From assembly GCA_037693485.1 (NCBI GenBank), contig CM075351.1, forward strand, positions 73,620,001-73,684,000: a DNA stretch of 64,000 nt, in the 5' to 3' direction. Shown piece after piece: positions 1 through 9,732 of this stretch. The position numbers and the translations under genes were made by a program. Position 1 is the first letter of the stretch, and every line of letters begins with the position of its first letter. Below the pieces are notes generated by a model. The model did no database searches. It saw only the letters and a program-made list of their open reading frames with translations, and was not told where the DNA came from. This stretch comes from Kitagawia praeruptora (lineage: Eukaryota; Streptophyta; Magnoliopsida; Apiales; Apiaceae).

Positions 1-2
1 TG

Positions 3-2687
3 TCTATCAGCAAGAAAAGATATGCTCTAGTTATGGTGGATGATTTCACAAGGTTCACATGGGTGTTCTTTCTACATAAGAAGGATGAAGCTCCTCAGCA
101 AATCATTGAACTCATCAAGAATATTCATAATAACTCTGAGTACAAAGTCAAAGTACATAGGAGTGACAATGGTACAGAATTCAAGAATTCTACAATGGAG
201 GGGTTTTGTGCAGACAATGGAATTACTCAACAGTTTTCTGCACCTGGTACACCTCAACAAAATGGTGTAGTGGAAAGAAAGAACAGGACTCTCATAGAGG
301 CAGCAAGAACCATGCTTGCAGATGCAAAACTTCCAACCTACTTTTGGGCAGAAGCTATTAACACTGCATGTTTCACTCAGAACTGTACCTTGGTAAATAG
401 TCATGGAAAGACTCCCTATGAGATGATCAAAGGAAAGAAACCAAGTGTGAAATATTTTCACATCTTTGGATGTAAATGCTATGTCCTAAAAGTTCATCCA
501 GAACAACTTGGAAAATTTGAAGCCAAATCGGATGAAGCAATTTTTCTAGGATATTCAGCATCTAAGGCCTTCAAAGTTTATAATCTCAGAACTCACATTG
601 TTATGGAATCAATTCATGTTGCATTTGATGATAAGAAATTTGGAATTTTGCAAACTGATGAAAGCCATGACAAATTGGAATTTGAAAATCTGAAGATTTC
701 TGAGATACTCTCAAGTGATGATGAAGGTTCTCCAGAAGGAATTTCTATTGCTTCGCAAAGGAATGCTACTGTTGAGGGGGAGCAAATCAATCTGAGAGAA
801 CATAGTGATCATCAGGAGCAGACTAGTCTTTCAGAGTCTATTCCATCAGGAATTGACGTTTCAGAGTCTACTCCATCAGGAACTGACCTTTCAGAGTCTA
901 CTGAGGAAAGATCAGTAACTAGCAGCAATATGGAATCTACTGATTCTATTGATCAAAGGAGAGCTTTTGAAGGTAGAGAGAATTCTTCTACAAAAAATAC
1001 CACTAACTTAGGGGGAGAGACTAGCAGAGTTAATCTACCACCTGTTAGAAAATGGACAAAGGATCATACTGAAGATTTGATAATTGGTGATCCAAATAGT
1101 GGTGTTCGAACTAGAAGATCAATTCAAAATGAATGCTTGTATAGTTGCTTTCTCTCAAAGAATGAACCTAAGAAGGTTGAAGAAGCCTTACAGGATCCTG
1201 ATTGGGTAATTGCAATGCAGGAGGAGTTAAATGAGTTTGAGAGAAACAAAGTTTGGAAACTGGTACCAAGACCTAAAGGTAGATCTATTGTTGGTGCAAG
1301 ATGGGTTTTCAGAAACAAGCTAGATGAATCTGGTATGATTGTAAGAAACAAAGCAAGACTGGTGGCCAAGGGATATTCTCAGGAAGAAGGCATTGATTAT
1401 GATGAGACCTTTGCACCTGTAGCAAGATTGGAAGCAATCAGAATGTTTCTTGCATTTGCAGCTCATTCAAAATTCAAGGTATACCAGATGGATGTTAAGA
1501 GTGCTTTTCTAAATGGCAAACTTGATGAAGAAGTATATGTAGAACAGCCACCTGGATTTGTTGATCCAAAGTTTCCAAATCATGTCTACAAACTTGACAA
1601 GGCACTCTATGGACTAAAGCAGGCACCAAGAGCATGGTATGAGACTTTGTCTAAATTTCTTCTTGAAAATGGCTTCACAAGAGGTACAATTGACAAAACT
1701 CTATTCTTTAGAAAGATAAAAGGTGAATTGCTTTTAGTTCAAGTTTATGTTGATGATATTATTTTTGGTTCTACTAATGAAAAGTTGTGTGCTAAGTTTA
1801 GCAAGCTTATGCAGTCTAAGTATCAGATGAGCATGATGGGTGAACTAAATTATTTCTTAGGCTTGCAGGTCAAACAGACTGAGACTGGTATTTTCATTAA
1901 TCAGTCAAAGTATATCAAAGATCTTTTAAGAAGGTTTGACTTTCAAGACTGTGCAGTTGCAAAAACACCCATGGCAACAGCCACTAAACTAGACTCTGAT
2001 CCTAAGGGGAAGAGTGTGGATAATACTAGTTATAGAGGCATGATAGGCTCTTTGTTATATCTAACTGCAAGTAGGCCAGATATAATGTTTTCTACCTGTT
2101 TATGTGCTAGATTCCAAGGTGATCCTAAGGAATCTCATTTAATTGCTGTGAAGAGAATTTTTAGATATCTCAAAGGAACTCCAAATCTTGGTTTGTGGTA
2201 TCCTAGAGAATCTGATTTCTTTCTAATTGGCTATTCAGACTCTGATTATGCAGGGTGTAAAATAGACAGGAAAAGCACTACAGGTACATGTCAATTCTTG
2301 GGAAATAGATTGATTTCTTGGGCAAGCAAGAAGCAACAATCTGTTTCAACCTCAACTGCAGAAGCTGAGTACATAGCAGCAGGCAGTTGTTGTGCACAGC
2401 TCCTTTGGATAAGAAATCAGTTGATGGATTATGGTATGACACTTAGTAATATTCCTATGTTTTGTGATAATACTAGTGCTATTAAAATTGCAGAAAATCC
2501 AGTTCAACATTCAAGGACTAAGCACATTGATGTCAGGTATCATTTTATTAGAGAACATATTGAGAATGGTACTGTGGAACTTCATTTTGTTCCTACTGAC
2601 AAATAGCTTGCAGATATTCTAACTAAACCACTTGATGAGACTACATTCAGTAGACTAGTAAGTGAGTTAGGAATGTTAAATTTTTAG
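3..2687 (+). pseudogene. pol: S1 Copia pol: integrase core, reverse transcriptase, RNase H (5' partial, one nonsense codon)
   Basis: The frame is open from the window edge. Integrase shows the second catalytic Asp in a SDNGTEF block (near 165) and the Glu in NGVVERKN (near 265), with the usual 35-residue spacing. Reverse transcriptase follows, with the YVDD active site intact near 1745. RNase H is marked by YSDSDYAG near 2230. A TAG at 2604-2606 interrupts the last part of RNase H. The same frame then continues to a natural TAG at 2685-2687, so only about 27 residues lie beyond the break. Two and a half copies of a 30-bp repeat (about 828-903) encode a Ser/Glu-rich linker between integrase and RT. 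The other domains look undamaged. Confidence 0.92.
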
Positions 2688-4120
2688 ATCTTTAACATCT
2701 GCAAAAGTAGCAAGGTATGTTGTTCTTAGCTTATAGACTTGATATTCTTGTCAGGATCTATATTTGATTGTTAAATGTTTTAGCTATAACACATTGCCTT
2801 GATAAATTTCAGTATGATAGACTTGTTAATAATCATCAGGATTAGATTTGTTATCAGGATGCTGACGTCATCAGTATTGTGTCAGTATCAGGATTATGAA
2901 AATTGTTTCAGATCCTGACGTTTACTTTGTGTAGTAATCTGATTCTGTGATGTGTTAAGTCTATGCTAGCAAGTTTTGATATTTGCATACTGATAATTTA
3001 TACATCATTCAGATATCAAAAGACAAGCAGATAACAAGAAATTGTATTTTCATTAATAAAAATCATTACATGGAAATGAAATACAACATCTTTTTGTCTA
3101 AATTTCTATTCTATACTTGTCTATTGATATGAACTCTGAGGTACAGGACAAGGAGCATCTCAAGAAATCCATCAGGGGATGAAAGCCTCGTTTGCTCTTG
3201 GATTCCTTGTCTGGGCGACTTGAATGAGAGCAGCTAACTTAAATGAATAGCATCTCCATCAAGATCAACCTCAGACTCTCGGCCAAATTCTTCATCCTCA
3301 AGTTTTGAGGAGGTTAGGGGAAGATTGTATCCAACAGATGGATGTTCTAGGAGAAACCTCTGGATATTATCGAAAACCAATCCATTCATGATTAGTTCGA
3401 TGAGAAGAGTCGTTTGTTCAAAGAGATGATCAAGAACAGGATATTCATCGATCAAAAATCTGGAAAATGGGTTTGAAGGGATTTTTGGGTTGAGAAGAAA
3501 AGAAATTGAAAGGTTATGGAGAATGGCATAAGGCGTTTGGTTCTTTTAAAGAAAGACGTGAGAAGCTGAGCAGTCACTTGGAAGTCTTAATGAAGTCAAA
3601 TGCTAATTATTGCATGAGACTGTATTTCTTGTTTCAAGAAATATTGAAAATATCTAACCAATTGTTTTTCTGTTCAGATTAATTGTTTATTTTCTTTTTC
3701 AGATAAAAGAAAAATGCCACGTGAAAAACTCCATATTAAGTCGCTGATTATATTGGTCAGGATTTCATATGTGACCATCAGGATGTGAAAATCATTGCTA
3801 GTGATTATTTTGATGAGAGGTCATCAGGAAAAGGAAGCTGATCAGTATTGCTTATACCCTGATTTATTTCATGAAAATCAATTTTGGATTTTATTTTCCA
3901 AAAATCGTGGGTAACCGCATTTTTCAGGGATTGACACTTGTCAATCTACGTGTCAACGTGGGATAGTGGTCTGAAAGATTTGTGAAATATATTTGTTTTA
4001 AAACTCTAATCGTGCAATTGCTTTCTCTAATCTTACATTCTCTAAAGCAAAAATCACTCTTGAGTTTTCAAAATCACTAATCCATTTCAAGAATTTTTCA
4101 AGTTTCTTTTCAGATCAAGA
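2688..4120 (+). other. S1 spacer between pol and env-like ORF
   Basis: About 1.4 kb with no sense-strand ORF of note. It is rich in short CAGGAT / ATCCTGA-type words that also occur in the LTR. On the minus strand it carries an ORF at 3234-3455. The stretch 3050-3130 resembles 47208-47280 in the matching spacer of Sirevirus S2. The last 200 bases before 4121 are probably leader of the env-like ORF. Confidence 0.6.
3234..3455 (-). CDS. Antisense ORF in the S1 pol-env spacer (possibly decayed)
   Basis: A 73-codon frame on the strand opposite the element, opening with TTG rather than ATG. The first internal ATG begins an MNGLVFDN segment. The product is acidic towards its end and matches no family I recognise. 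The reason to record it is position: S2 has an antisense ORF in the same pol-env spacer, and the flank beyond both stop codons looks alike. A frame change near the stop would give an AALIQ-like string comparable with DAALQ in the S2 product, so this copy may be frameshifted. It could still be a chance ORF. Confidence 0.35.
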   Translation of the reverse strand: MIDEYPVLDHLFEQTTLLIELIMNGLVFDNIQRFLLEHPSVGYNLPLTSSKLEDEEFGRESEVDLDGDAIHLS

Positions 4121-7100
4121 ATGGCAGCTCAGAGAAGATTACCTAAATCAGTAGCCTTCAAGTTTGGTGACTTTGATTTTATGACAAACAATCATGTTGC
4201 AGCTATTACCAACAAGGAAGGAGTATCATCTGATTTTCATCCAATCATGGACTTTCTGGTGTATGGACCATTAAGTTATGCATTGACAGCATCTCCACAG
4301 ATTAATCAAGTAGCTGTTTCACAAGCTTGGGAGAATGCTGAGGTAATTGATTCTACTCAGAGTCAATCAGGTAAGATTGTTCTACATTTAGGACAAGATT
4401 TATTTGACATTACTGAATCTGTTGTTAGTTCAGTACTTTGCTTACCTGTTACTGATAGTTATGAGAATGTACCATCTGATGATAATATAAGAACTATGTT
4501 GTCTGAATTAGGTTATAGTGGACCTCTAGATAACATGAGCCAGTTGAATAGGTCTTTTCTAAGAAAGGAATGGTCTTTTTATTTTGATCAAATTGCTAAA
4601 TGTTTTACTGGCAAATGTAGTTCTTTTCAACAAATTACTTCTGTTACATCTCATATTGCTTATAGTTTGCTTTATGACAGAGTAATTAACATTGGTCATA
4701 TTATCTTAAGTCAGATGAGTATTAAACTTGGGTCAAGAGATCAAAACAGGAAAATGGTTTATTATCATAGATTTATGCAATTGTTTATTAACCTTTTTAT
4801 TCCTGATGTTGAAGCTAGATTTGGTAGGGAACATTGTGTTTCTTCTTATGAACAGCAAAAGAGAATTTTCTCTGATATTACAAAGAAGGACAATGAAAAG
4901 AATCTAGATGAAATACCTGCAATTCATTATCCACATCATTTTCAGGTAATTCTTAACACTCATCTTCCTACTATCTACAATTCTTCTTTCTTTTGTGGTG
5001 AAATGGCTCAGGAATCTCAATTGGAGGAGAACCCACCTGTGTCTACCCAAGTAGCCCAAAACATCATAGTCTCTGAAACAATTCAAGAACCAAATTTTGA
5101 TCCACAGCCTATTGTTTCAAAGAAACCAACCTCTGGTGTTTCTCAAAAGACATCAGTTGTAAGGAAGAGAAGATTTGTTGTGTCAAGTAGTAGTAGTAAT
5201 TCTAGTGAAGATGATGATGATTTAACTCTTGCAGAGAGAGTAGAATTGAAGGCTGCAATTCAACTTTCTTTGTTAGCACAAAGAGATGAAAAACCTAGTC
5301 ACAGCCAGGCTGCAGTCTCTCAAAAGGCTGTAGTTCTTAAAAAGGGAAAACAGTTACTGGATACTGTCTCTCAAAAGACTGTGTCTATTGAACAAAGATC
5401 TCATCCCAAGATCACTTCTGTGTCTACACCTCTTGAGTCTTCTCAGGATAAATCTTTTGCTCACTATATCAGGAGAACAAGGAGAAAGATTCAATTGTCA
5501 CCTACACACACAGAGTCTAGTCCAACTAATATCATGCAGGTTTCTACAAATCAAGCTACATCTATGTCAGTATTTGACAAGAGAGATCTGGATATTGATT
5601 CTTCATGGGAAACTACATTATCATACAGACTGGCTATGGGACTAATTTCTCTCAAAGTGAAGTTGTCAAGGCCTGTTCTAGATTTTTTGGTTGAAAAAGT
5701 ACCAAAACTTTTATTTCCAGATGAATATGGACTTCTACATCAAAGACTTGACTTAATGAAGATGTATTTCTATGTATCTGTCAGAAGACAATTAGTCAAG
5801 AAATTTGGACTCTCGAAGCATGTTGCACTTCAATCACTTCATGCATATTTATTTGACAAGGATGTAATTATTGAAGATGCTTCAGCTCAAGGTGAACAAC
5901 TGGAGGAAGTAGATAGAGGGAAGCAGTCAACAGAAGATACTATTGCACCAGTGGTGAATAGTAGGAAAGATCAGATCACAGTCACTGTAACACAAGAACC
6001 ATCTAGTCAGAGGAAGGATGACTCAGGAGCTGTGATAGCTGATGTTGAAAGGTCTTCTGTGATGACTGAGAATGCAAGTGAGATACCCTATGATATGGGA
6101 GGAATGACTTTGGTTGATTTTTCTGAAGATCAAACAAATTTTGTTCAGTCAGAGTCTATCCACCTTGAGGGTGTGTCTCAGCAAACAACACTTAAAGACG
6201 GTGATATACTAACTATGGTGTCTAATGAAGTATTACTGAAGACATCAGAGTCTAGTAAACAACCTGAAAGTGGTATACTGGAGCCTGTAGTTTCTGAAAG
6301 GAAAGAAGATGATTGTATGGGTTCAGAGACTATAGCAGCTCACTCCTTGGAGAAAACCTCAAGCCACATGCCATATGAGGAACCCTCTCTCCATGTGAGT
6401 TCAGGTATAAAAACTCCTTCTAAACTCTATTTTTCTGTAGGTCATGAGAGCACTTATCTAAATTTGAGTGATACAGTTGAAAAGATGGACTTAGATCCAC
6501 AATTTGAGCGGCTGGCTCCTGACCAGGCAAAAGGTGAGGTAGAAAGAGTGTTGACTTTAGAAAGTCAAAGTGAGAATGAGGGTATGGATGATCAACTCCA
6601 TAGTGAGGGAGAGAAAATTAGGAAACCATCATTTGATTTCTGGGATCAGGTTTTTCCTGAATCTTGGTCTGAAAATTTGGGTATGGATGCTGGTACTTAT
6701 TCATTCATCAAAATGTATCAGAAGAATGACCTAGCACATCACAATGCAAAGCCAGAAGTTAAAGCTCAGAAGCAAAAGGAGAGGCTTGCAGGAATCATTA
6801 ACAGAAGAGGTGCCAGGATAAAGCAATCTCTTGATACATATGTACCAGATGAAGATCCTAATGATCCTAGTGTTCCTTTGTATGTACTTCCAATATCAGC
6901 TAGAATTGAGACATCAACAGTCTCTGATCACTCTAAGGAGGAGTCAGGATTTGAAGATGTTAGTACACAGAATACTGGTGAAGGAGATGATGATCATGTT
7001 TCAGTTCCAGAACAGAAAGATGAAGACGTTGATACTTCTAATCAGGTTTTATTACTTGAATATCATACAACTCAAGCAACTTCTTCTACAAGACTTGAAG

Positions 7101-7450
7101 AAAAAGTTCTTTCTGATTCTGATACTGAAGATACTAGAAGCACTTCCAATATTGAAGTTCATTCTGATGTTTTGAAAGATATTCAGAATTCTCAAATTGC
7201 TATTCAAACAAGACTTCAATCACTTGAAGATAACCAAGTCACAATTATGGAAAATCAAGCAGTTCTTATGAATCTCATTTGTTCTGTTTCTGAATCTCTT
7301 GGAATTAATGTTGCTAATGTCAAAAAGGGGGAGATAAAGACAATTCAAAGACAACAACAACACTACCAGACTGAAGGAGATAAAGATAAATCTAAAGCTG
7401 GGGGAGATAAAGATCAGACAAATGGTAGTAAAAAGAAGAACCAGGAGTGA
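4121..7450 (+). CDS. S1 env-like protein, 1109 aa
   Basis: A single uninterrupted ORF between pol and the 3' LTR, where Sireviruses carry their env-like gene. The ATG at 4121 opens an MAAQRRLPKSVAFKFGD N-terminus. The first 290 residues look folded. The rest is low-complexity, Ser/Glu/Gln-rich and probably disordered, with a Ser-rich acidic patch near residue 355. A likely coiled coil lies at about residues 1020-1070, and the tail is Lys/Asp/Gly-rich. I see no clear signal peptide or convincing membrane span, so an envelope function is not supported here. 'Env-like' rests on position and family custom. The N-terminal third resembles the S2 counterpart at 48171, which is much longer. Confidence 0.82.
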   Translation: MAAQRRLPKSVAFKFGDFDFMTNNHVAAITNKEGVSSDFHPIMDFLVYGPLSYALTASPQINQVAVSQAWENAEVIDSTQSQSGKIVLHLGQDLFDITESVVSSVLCLPVTDSYENVPSDDNIRTMLSELGYSGPLDNMSQLNRSFLRKEWSFYFDQIAKCFTGKCSSFQQITSVTSHIAYSLLYDRVINIGHIILSQMSIKLGSRDQNRKMVYYHRFMQLFINLFIPDVEARFGREHCVSSYEQQKRIFSDITKKDNEKNLDEIPAIHYPHHFQVILNTHLPTIYNSSFFCGEMAQESQLEENPPVSTQVAQNIIVSETIQEPNFDPQPIVSKKPTSGVSQKTSVVRKRRFVVSSSSSNSSEDDDDLTLAERVELKAAIQLSLLAQRDEKPSHSQAAVSQKAVVLKKGKQLLDTVSQKTVSIEQRSHPKITSVSTPLESSQDKSFAHYIRRTRRKIQLSPTHTESSPTNIMQVSTNQATSMSVFDKRDLDIDSSWETTLSYRLAMGLISLKVKLSRPVLDFLVEKVPKLLFPDEYGLLHQRLDLMKMYFYVSVRRQLVKKFGLSKHVALQSLHAYLFDKDVIIEDASAQGEQLEEVDRGKQSTEDTIAPVVNSRKDQITVTVTQEPSSQRKDDSGAVIADVERSSVMTENASEIPYDMGGMTLVDFSEDQTNFVQSESIHLEGVSQQTTLKDGDILTMVSNEVLLKTSESSKQPESGILEPVVSERKEDDCMGSETIAAHSLEKTSSHMPYEEPSLHVSSGIKTPSKLYFSVGHESTYLNLSDTVEKMDLDPQFERLAPDQAKGEVERVLTLESQSENEGMDDQLHSEGEKIRKPSFDFWDQVFPESWSENLGMDAGTYSFIKMYQKNDLAHHNAKPEVKAQKQKERLAGIINRRGARIKQSLDTYVPDEDPNDPSVPLYVLPISARIETSTVSDHSKEESGFEDVSTQNTGEGDDDHVSVPEQKDEDVDTSNQVLLLEYHTTQATSSTRLEEKVLSDSDTEDTRSTSNIEVHSDVLKDIQNSQIAIQTRLQSLEDNQVTIMENQAVLMNLICSVSESLGINVANVKKGEIKTIQRQQQHYQTEGDKDKSKAGGDKDQTNGSKKKNQE

Positions 7451-7655
7451 CAGTGGTGAATCTCAGCTAGGAAGAGGTAAAGGAAGAGCAGCATTAATAG
7501 TTAAAATTCTTTCTTCTAAGTACTAGATAAACGTCTACATCTGTGAAGGAGGTACTTAACTTCATAATTCTACATTCATAAATTCTATTCTGGTTGTATT
7601 GTTATATGTTTTGACATCCACAACTTAGATTTATGCTTCAGATTGTAAAGCATAA

Positions 7656-7667
7656 ATAGGGGGAGAT
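7656..7667 (+). promoter_or_regulatory. S1 polypurine tract
   Basis: An AATAGGGGGAGA-type purine run directly abuts the TG that opens the 3' LTR. This is the expected plus-strand priming site. Similar GGGGGAG runs recur upstream at about 774, 1011, 7326 and 7400. Confidence 0.85.
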
Positions 7668-8410
7668 TGTTAGGAATAATTCATAAGTTGTGATGTTAAG
7701 AATAGAATTTACACATTATACTTCTTGTAATCCTGATCTTATAAAGGATTTAGCACTGTATATAGGTTTTATGTGTAAAACAGTTATCTGTATAGTTTAA
7801 TCAGGAATGAACAGTGTATCGGAGACTACATGTCAGGAACAGAGAGCAAATCCTGATGACGTGTCCAATACTGATGGTTGATCAGATACTGATGCAGTGT
7901 GCAGATCCTGATATCAGTCGTGTTACTGATGATGTCATTATGGATGCTACAGAAACTGGCAAGTGCTATAAAACAGGATCGTTGTTTGAAGAACAAGCAA
8001 GAAGATATTATGAAGGAAAGAGTTTTCTATTGAAGGAAACTATCGACTAGAAGGCAGAACATTGTCATGTATAGATTATATCTTTCTGTTATTAGTTGAT
8101 AGGTAGCATTATAAATACTCTCTCAATATCATTGTAAAGAGTGTGAGGCGTGAGACGAAATTGTGAGTTCGTGTGCGTAGCTCTGTATAAGGTTTGTATT
8201 CGAGAGTTCGAGACAAACAGAGAGATATTTGTATTGTCAGCAGCTGCTAAAGGTATTGTACACCTTTGGTAGAGTTTGTATTTGATCTTATTAATACAAA
8301 CAAGAGTTTGATTCATTCGTTTATTCTTGTTTTTATAATCAAGCAAAAATCAGACAGGATTATATAACTTGTATTCAACCCCCCCCTTCTACAAGTTATT
8401 CGAGTTAACA
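7668..8410 (+). repeat. S1 3' LTR, 743 bp
   Basis: Opens TGTTAGGAAT directly after the polypurine tract and closes AGTTAACA at 8410. A TATAAATA box lies at 8110-8117, and a C-run followed by TTCTACAA lies near the 3' end. The S2 LTR has the same C-run signature, which supports shared family membership. The partner 5' LTR is outside the window. Confidence 0.88.
8110..8117 (+). promoter_or_regulatory. TATA box in S1 LTR
   Basis: TATAAATA about 300 bases before the LTR end, a normal place for a Copia LTR promoter. Confidence 0.6.
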
Positions 8411-9207
8411 ATTATCAAGGATGTTGGTTTTGAGAAAGCCAAAATTGCTGTGGTTCCTATTGAACAGAATCATACCCTTCTGAGTAATACAACTTCTCCA
8501 TTCTTGTTTAATCCTGCTCCATATCGACGTCTTGTTGGACGTTTAATCTATCTCACAATTACTCGCCCAGATCTATCTTATGTTGTGCATGTGTTATCAC
8601 AGTTTCTTGCTGCTCCTAGACAATGTCATCTTGATGCTGCTCATCGTGTGGTTCGTTATCTGAAACATACACTTGGTCAAGGCATTTTGTTGTCTGCTAA
8701 TAGTTCGTTACAGCTCACTGCTTATGCAGATGCTGATTGGGGAGGTTGTCCTCTTATCAGGCAATCATTGACTGGCTACTGTGTTACTCTTGGTGGTTCC
8801 TTGTTATCTTGGAAATCCAAGAAACAAAATACTGTGTCTCGTTCATCAGCAGAAGCCGAGTATCGAGCATTGGCTGAAGTTTGCTGTGAGATTACCTGGT
8901 TGGTAAATCTATTTCGAGAACTTGGTGTCACTTCTTTACAACCTATCACTCTCTTTTGTGACAATAAATCTGCTATGTATATTGCTGCTAATCCTGTTTT
9001 CCATGAGCGCACAAAGCACATAGAAATTGATTGTCACCTTGTTCGTGAAAAGCTACAAAAGGGTCTCTTTTCTACTGCTTATATTGCTTCTAAAGAACAA
9101 CCTGCTGATTTGCTTACAAAGGCTATTCCTTCTTATTCCATGGCTCATCTTCTATCCAAGCTTGGTGTGTTTAATTTTTTTCCCCAGCCAATCTTGAGGG
9201 GGGATGA
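8411..9207 (+). pseudogene. pol: F Copia pol: end of RT plus RNase H (5' truncated)
   Basis: The frame begins inside pol at the S1 junction. It carries the connection-domain block YRRLVGRLIYLTITRPDLSY and the RNase H motifs YADADWGG, SSAEAEYRAL, FCDNKSA and RTKHIEIDCH, ending in a DLLTKA block. No internal stop is seen. The natural C-terminus is displaced: translation currently runs into the LTR of E and stops at 9242-9244. Without its upstream domains the fragment cannot function. Confidence 0.9.
9194..9206 (+). promoter_or_regulatory. F polypurine tract
   Basis: A TTGAGGGGGGATG-type purine run follows the pol tail of F. Element E inserted at its 3' edge, about 3 bp into the 3' LTR of F if that LTR opens with TGATGAGAAT. 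Confidence 0.7.
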
Positions 9208-9705
9208 TGTTGGATATTTTAGTGTAATTGGATTGGCTAGTTGATCAATGTAATCGTAATGTTACATCGAACAAGTCGGGAGAATGCGGAGTGCATGCTC
9301 TGTTCGAGTTCGTTATGATTTCAGAATTATTGCTTATGAGACATGTCTATTGGCATCAAACACATCTGTTGGAAATGAGATGTGTCTATTGGAAAAGACA
9401 CACCTTGAGGTGTGTCTATTGGCATTGGACATGACTGTTGGAAATGAGATGTGTCTATTGGAAAAGACACATCTTGAGGTGTGTCTATTGGCAAAAGACA
9501 CATCTGTTGACATCTATAAATAGGTGTGACATTGATCATTTTATATATAGGTTCATTTTGAAATACACAGCAAAATTCATTCTCTCTTCTTGCAGATTTT
9601 CTGATTTTATCCGATTGAATTATTTGGGTGAACCACAAATAACTTCAATCTGAAAGTGTTCACACGACTTCAGAAAAATCCAAGTTATCACCCAACTCCC
9701 CAACA
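9208..9705 (+). repeat. E 5' LTR, 498 bp
   Basis: Opens TGTTGGATAT and closes CCCCAACA, giving 6-bp inverted ends. U3 contains two tandem 69-bp units (about 9366-9434 and 9435-9503). Each carries paired TGTGTCTATTGG and AAGACACA words that are partly complementary. Six ATTGG pentamers (reverse CCAAT boxes) start at 9349, 9388, 9418, 9424, 9457 and 9487. A TATAAATAG box at 9515-9523 sets transcription start at roughly 9545. Confidence 0.95.
9515..9523 (+). promoter_or_regulatory. TATA box in E 5' LTR
   Basis: TATAAATAG directly downstream of the 69-bp repeat pair. The same box in the 3' LTR is at 14571-14579. Confidence 0.75.
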
Positions 9706-9720
9706 GAGATTGAAGTTATC
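9706..9720 (+). promoter_or_regulatory. Primer-binding-site position of E, not a recognised tRNA match
   Basis: The 15 bases after the LTR lack the TGGTATCAGAGC initiator-Met signature seen in S2 and D. Instead AGATTGAAGTTAT (9707-9719) is the exact reverse complement of ATAACTTCAATCT at 9639-9651, in the transcribed part of the LTR. This could be a self-priming site, a stem flanking priming, or a match to part of a tRNA I do not recognise. Confidence 0.5.
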
Positions 9721-9732
9721 TATTTTCTGAAG

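Larger units (their letters stand above)
1..8410 (+). mobile_element. Sirevirus S1 (Ty1/Copia), 5' part outside the window
   Basis: The order integrase, reverse transcriptase, RNase H, spacer, long env-like ORF, polypurine tract and 3' LTR is that of a Sirevirus with an env-like gene. The left end runs off the window, so the 5' LTR, gag, protease and the upstream target duplication cannot be checked. The 3' LTR ends in CA at 8410, where sequence from another Copia pol gene begins, so S1 was inserted into element F. The first five bases after the LTR are ATTAT and should also precede the unseen 5' LTR. Confidence 0.93.

Noticed and set aside
4121..7450. True viral envelope glycoprotein in S1
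   Set aside because: No signal peptide, membrane anchor or cysteine-rich ectodomain is visible. The product is mostly low-complexity with a coiled coil, so only 'env-like' is kept.
7814..8050. 78-codon frame in the S1 LTR
   Set aside because: LTR sequence ahead of the TATA box; no support as a gene.
8369..8410. N-terminal 14 residues of the open frame over the F pol fragment
   Set aside because: They are translated S1 LTR, not pol. The F sequence begins at 8411.
9327..9638. 103-codon minus-strand frame with FPIDTSHFQQ repeats (also 14383-14694)
   Set aside because: It is a reading of the 69-bp LTR repeat units and has no independent support.
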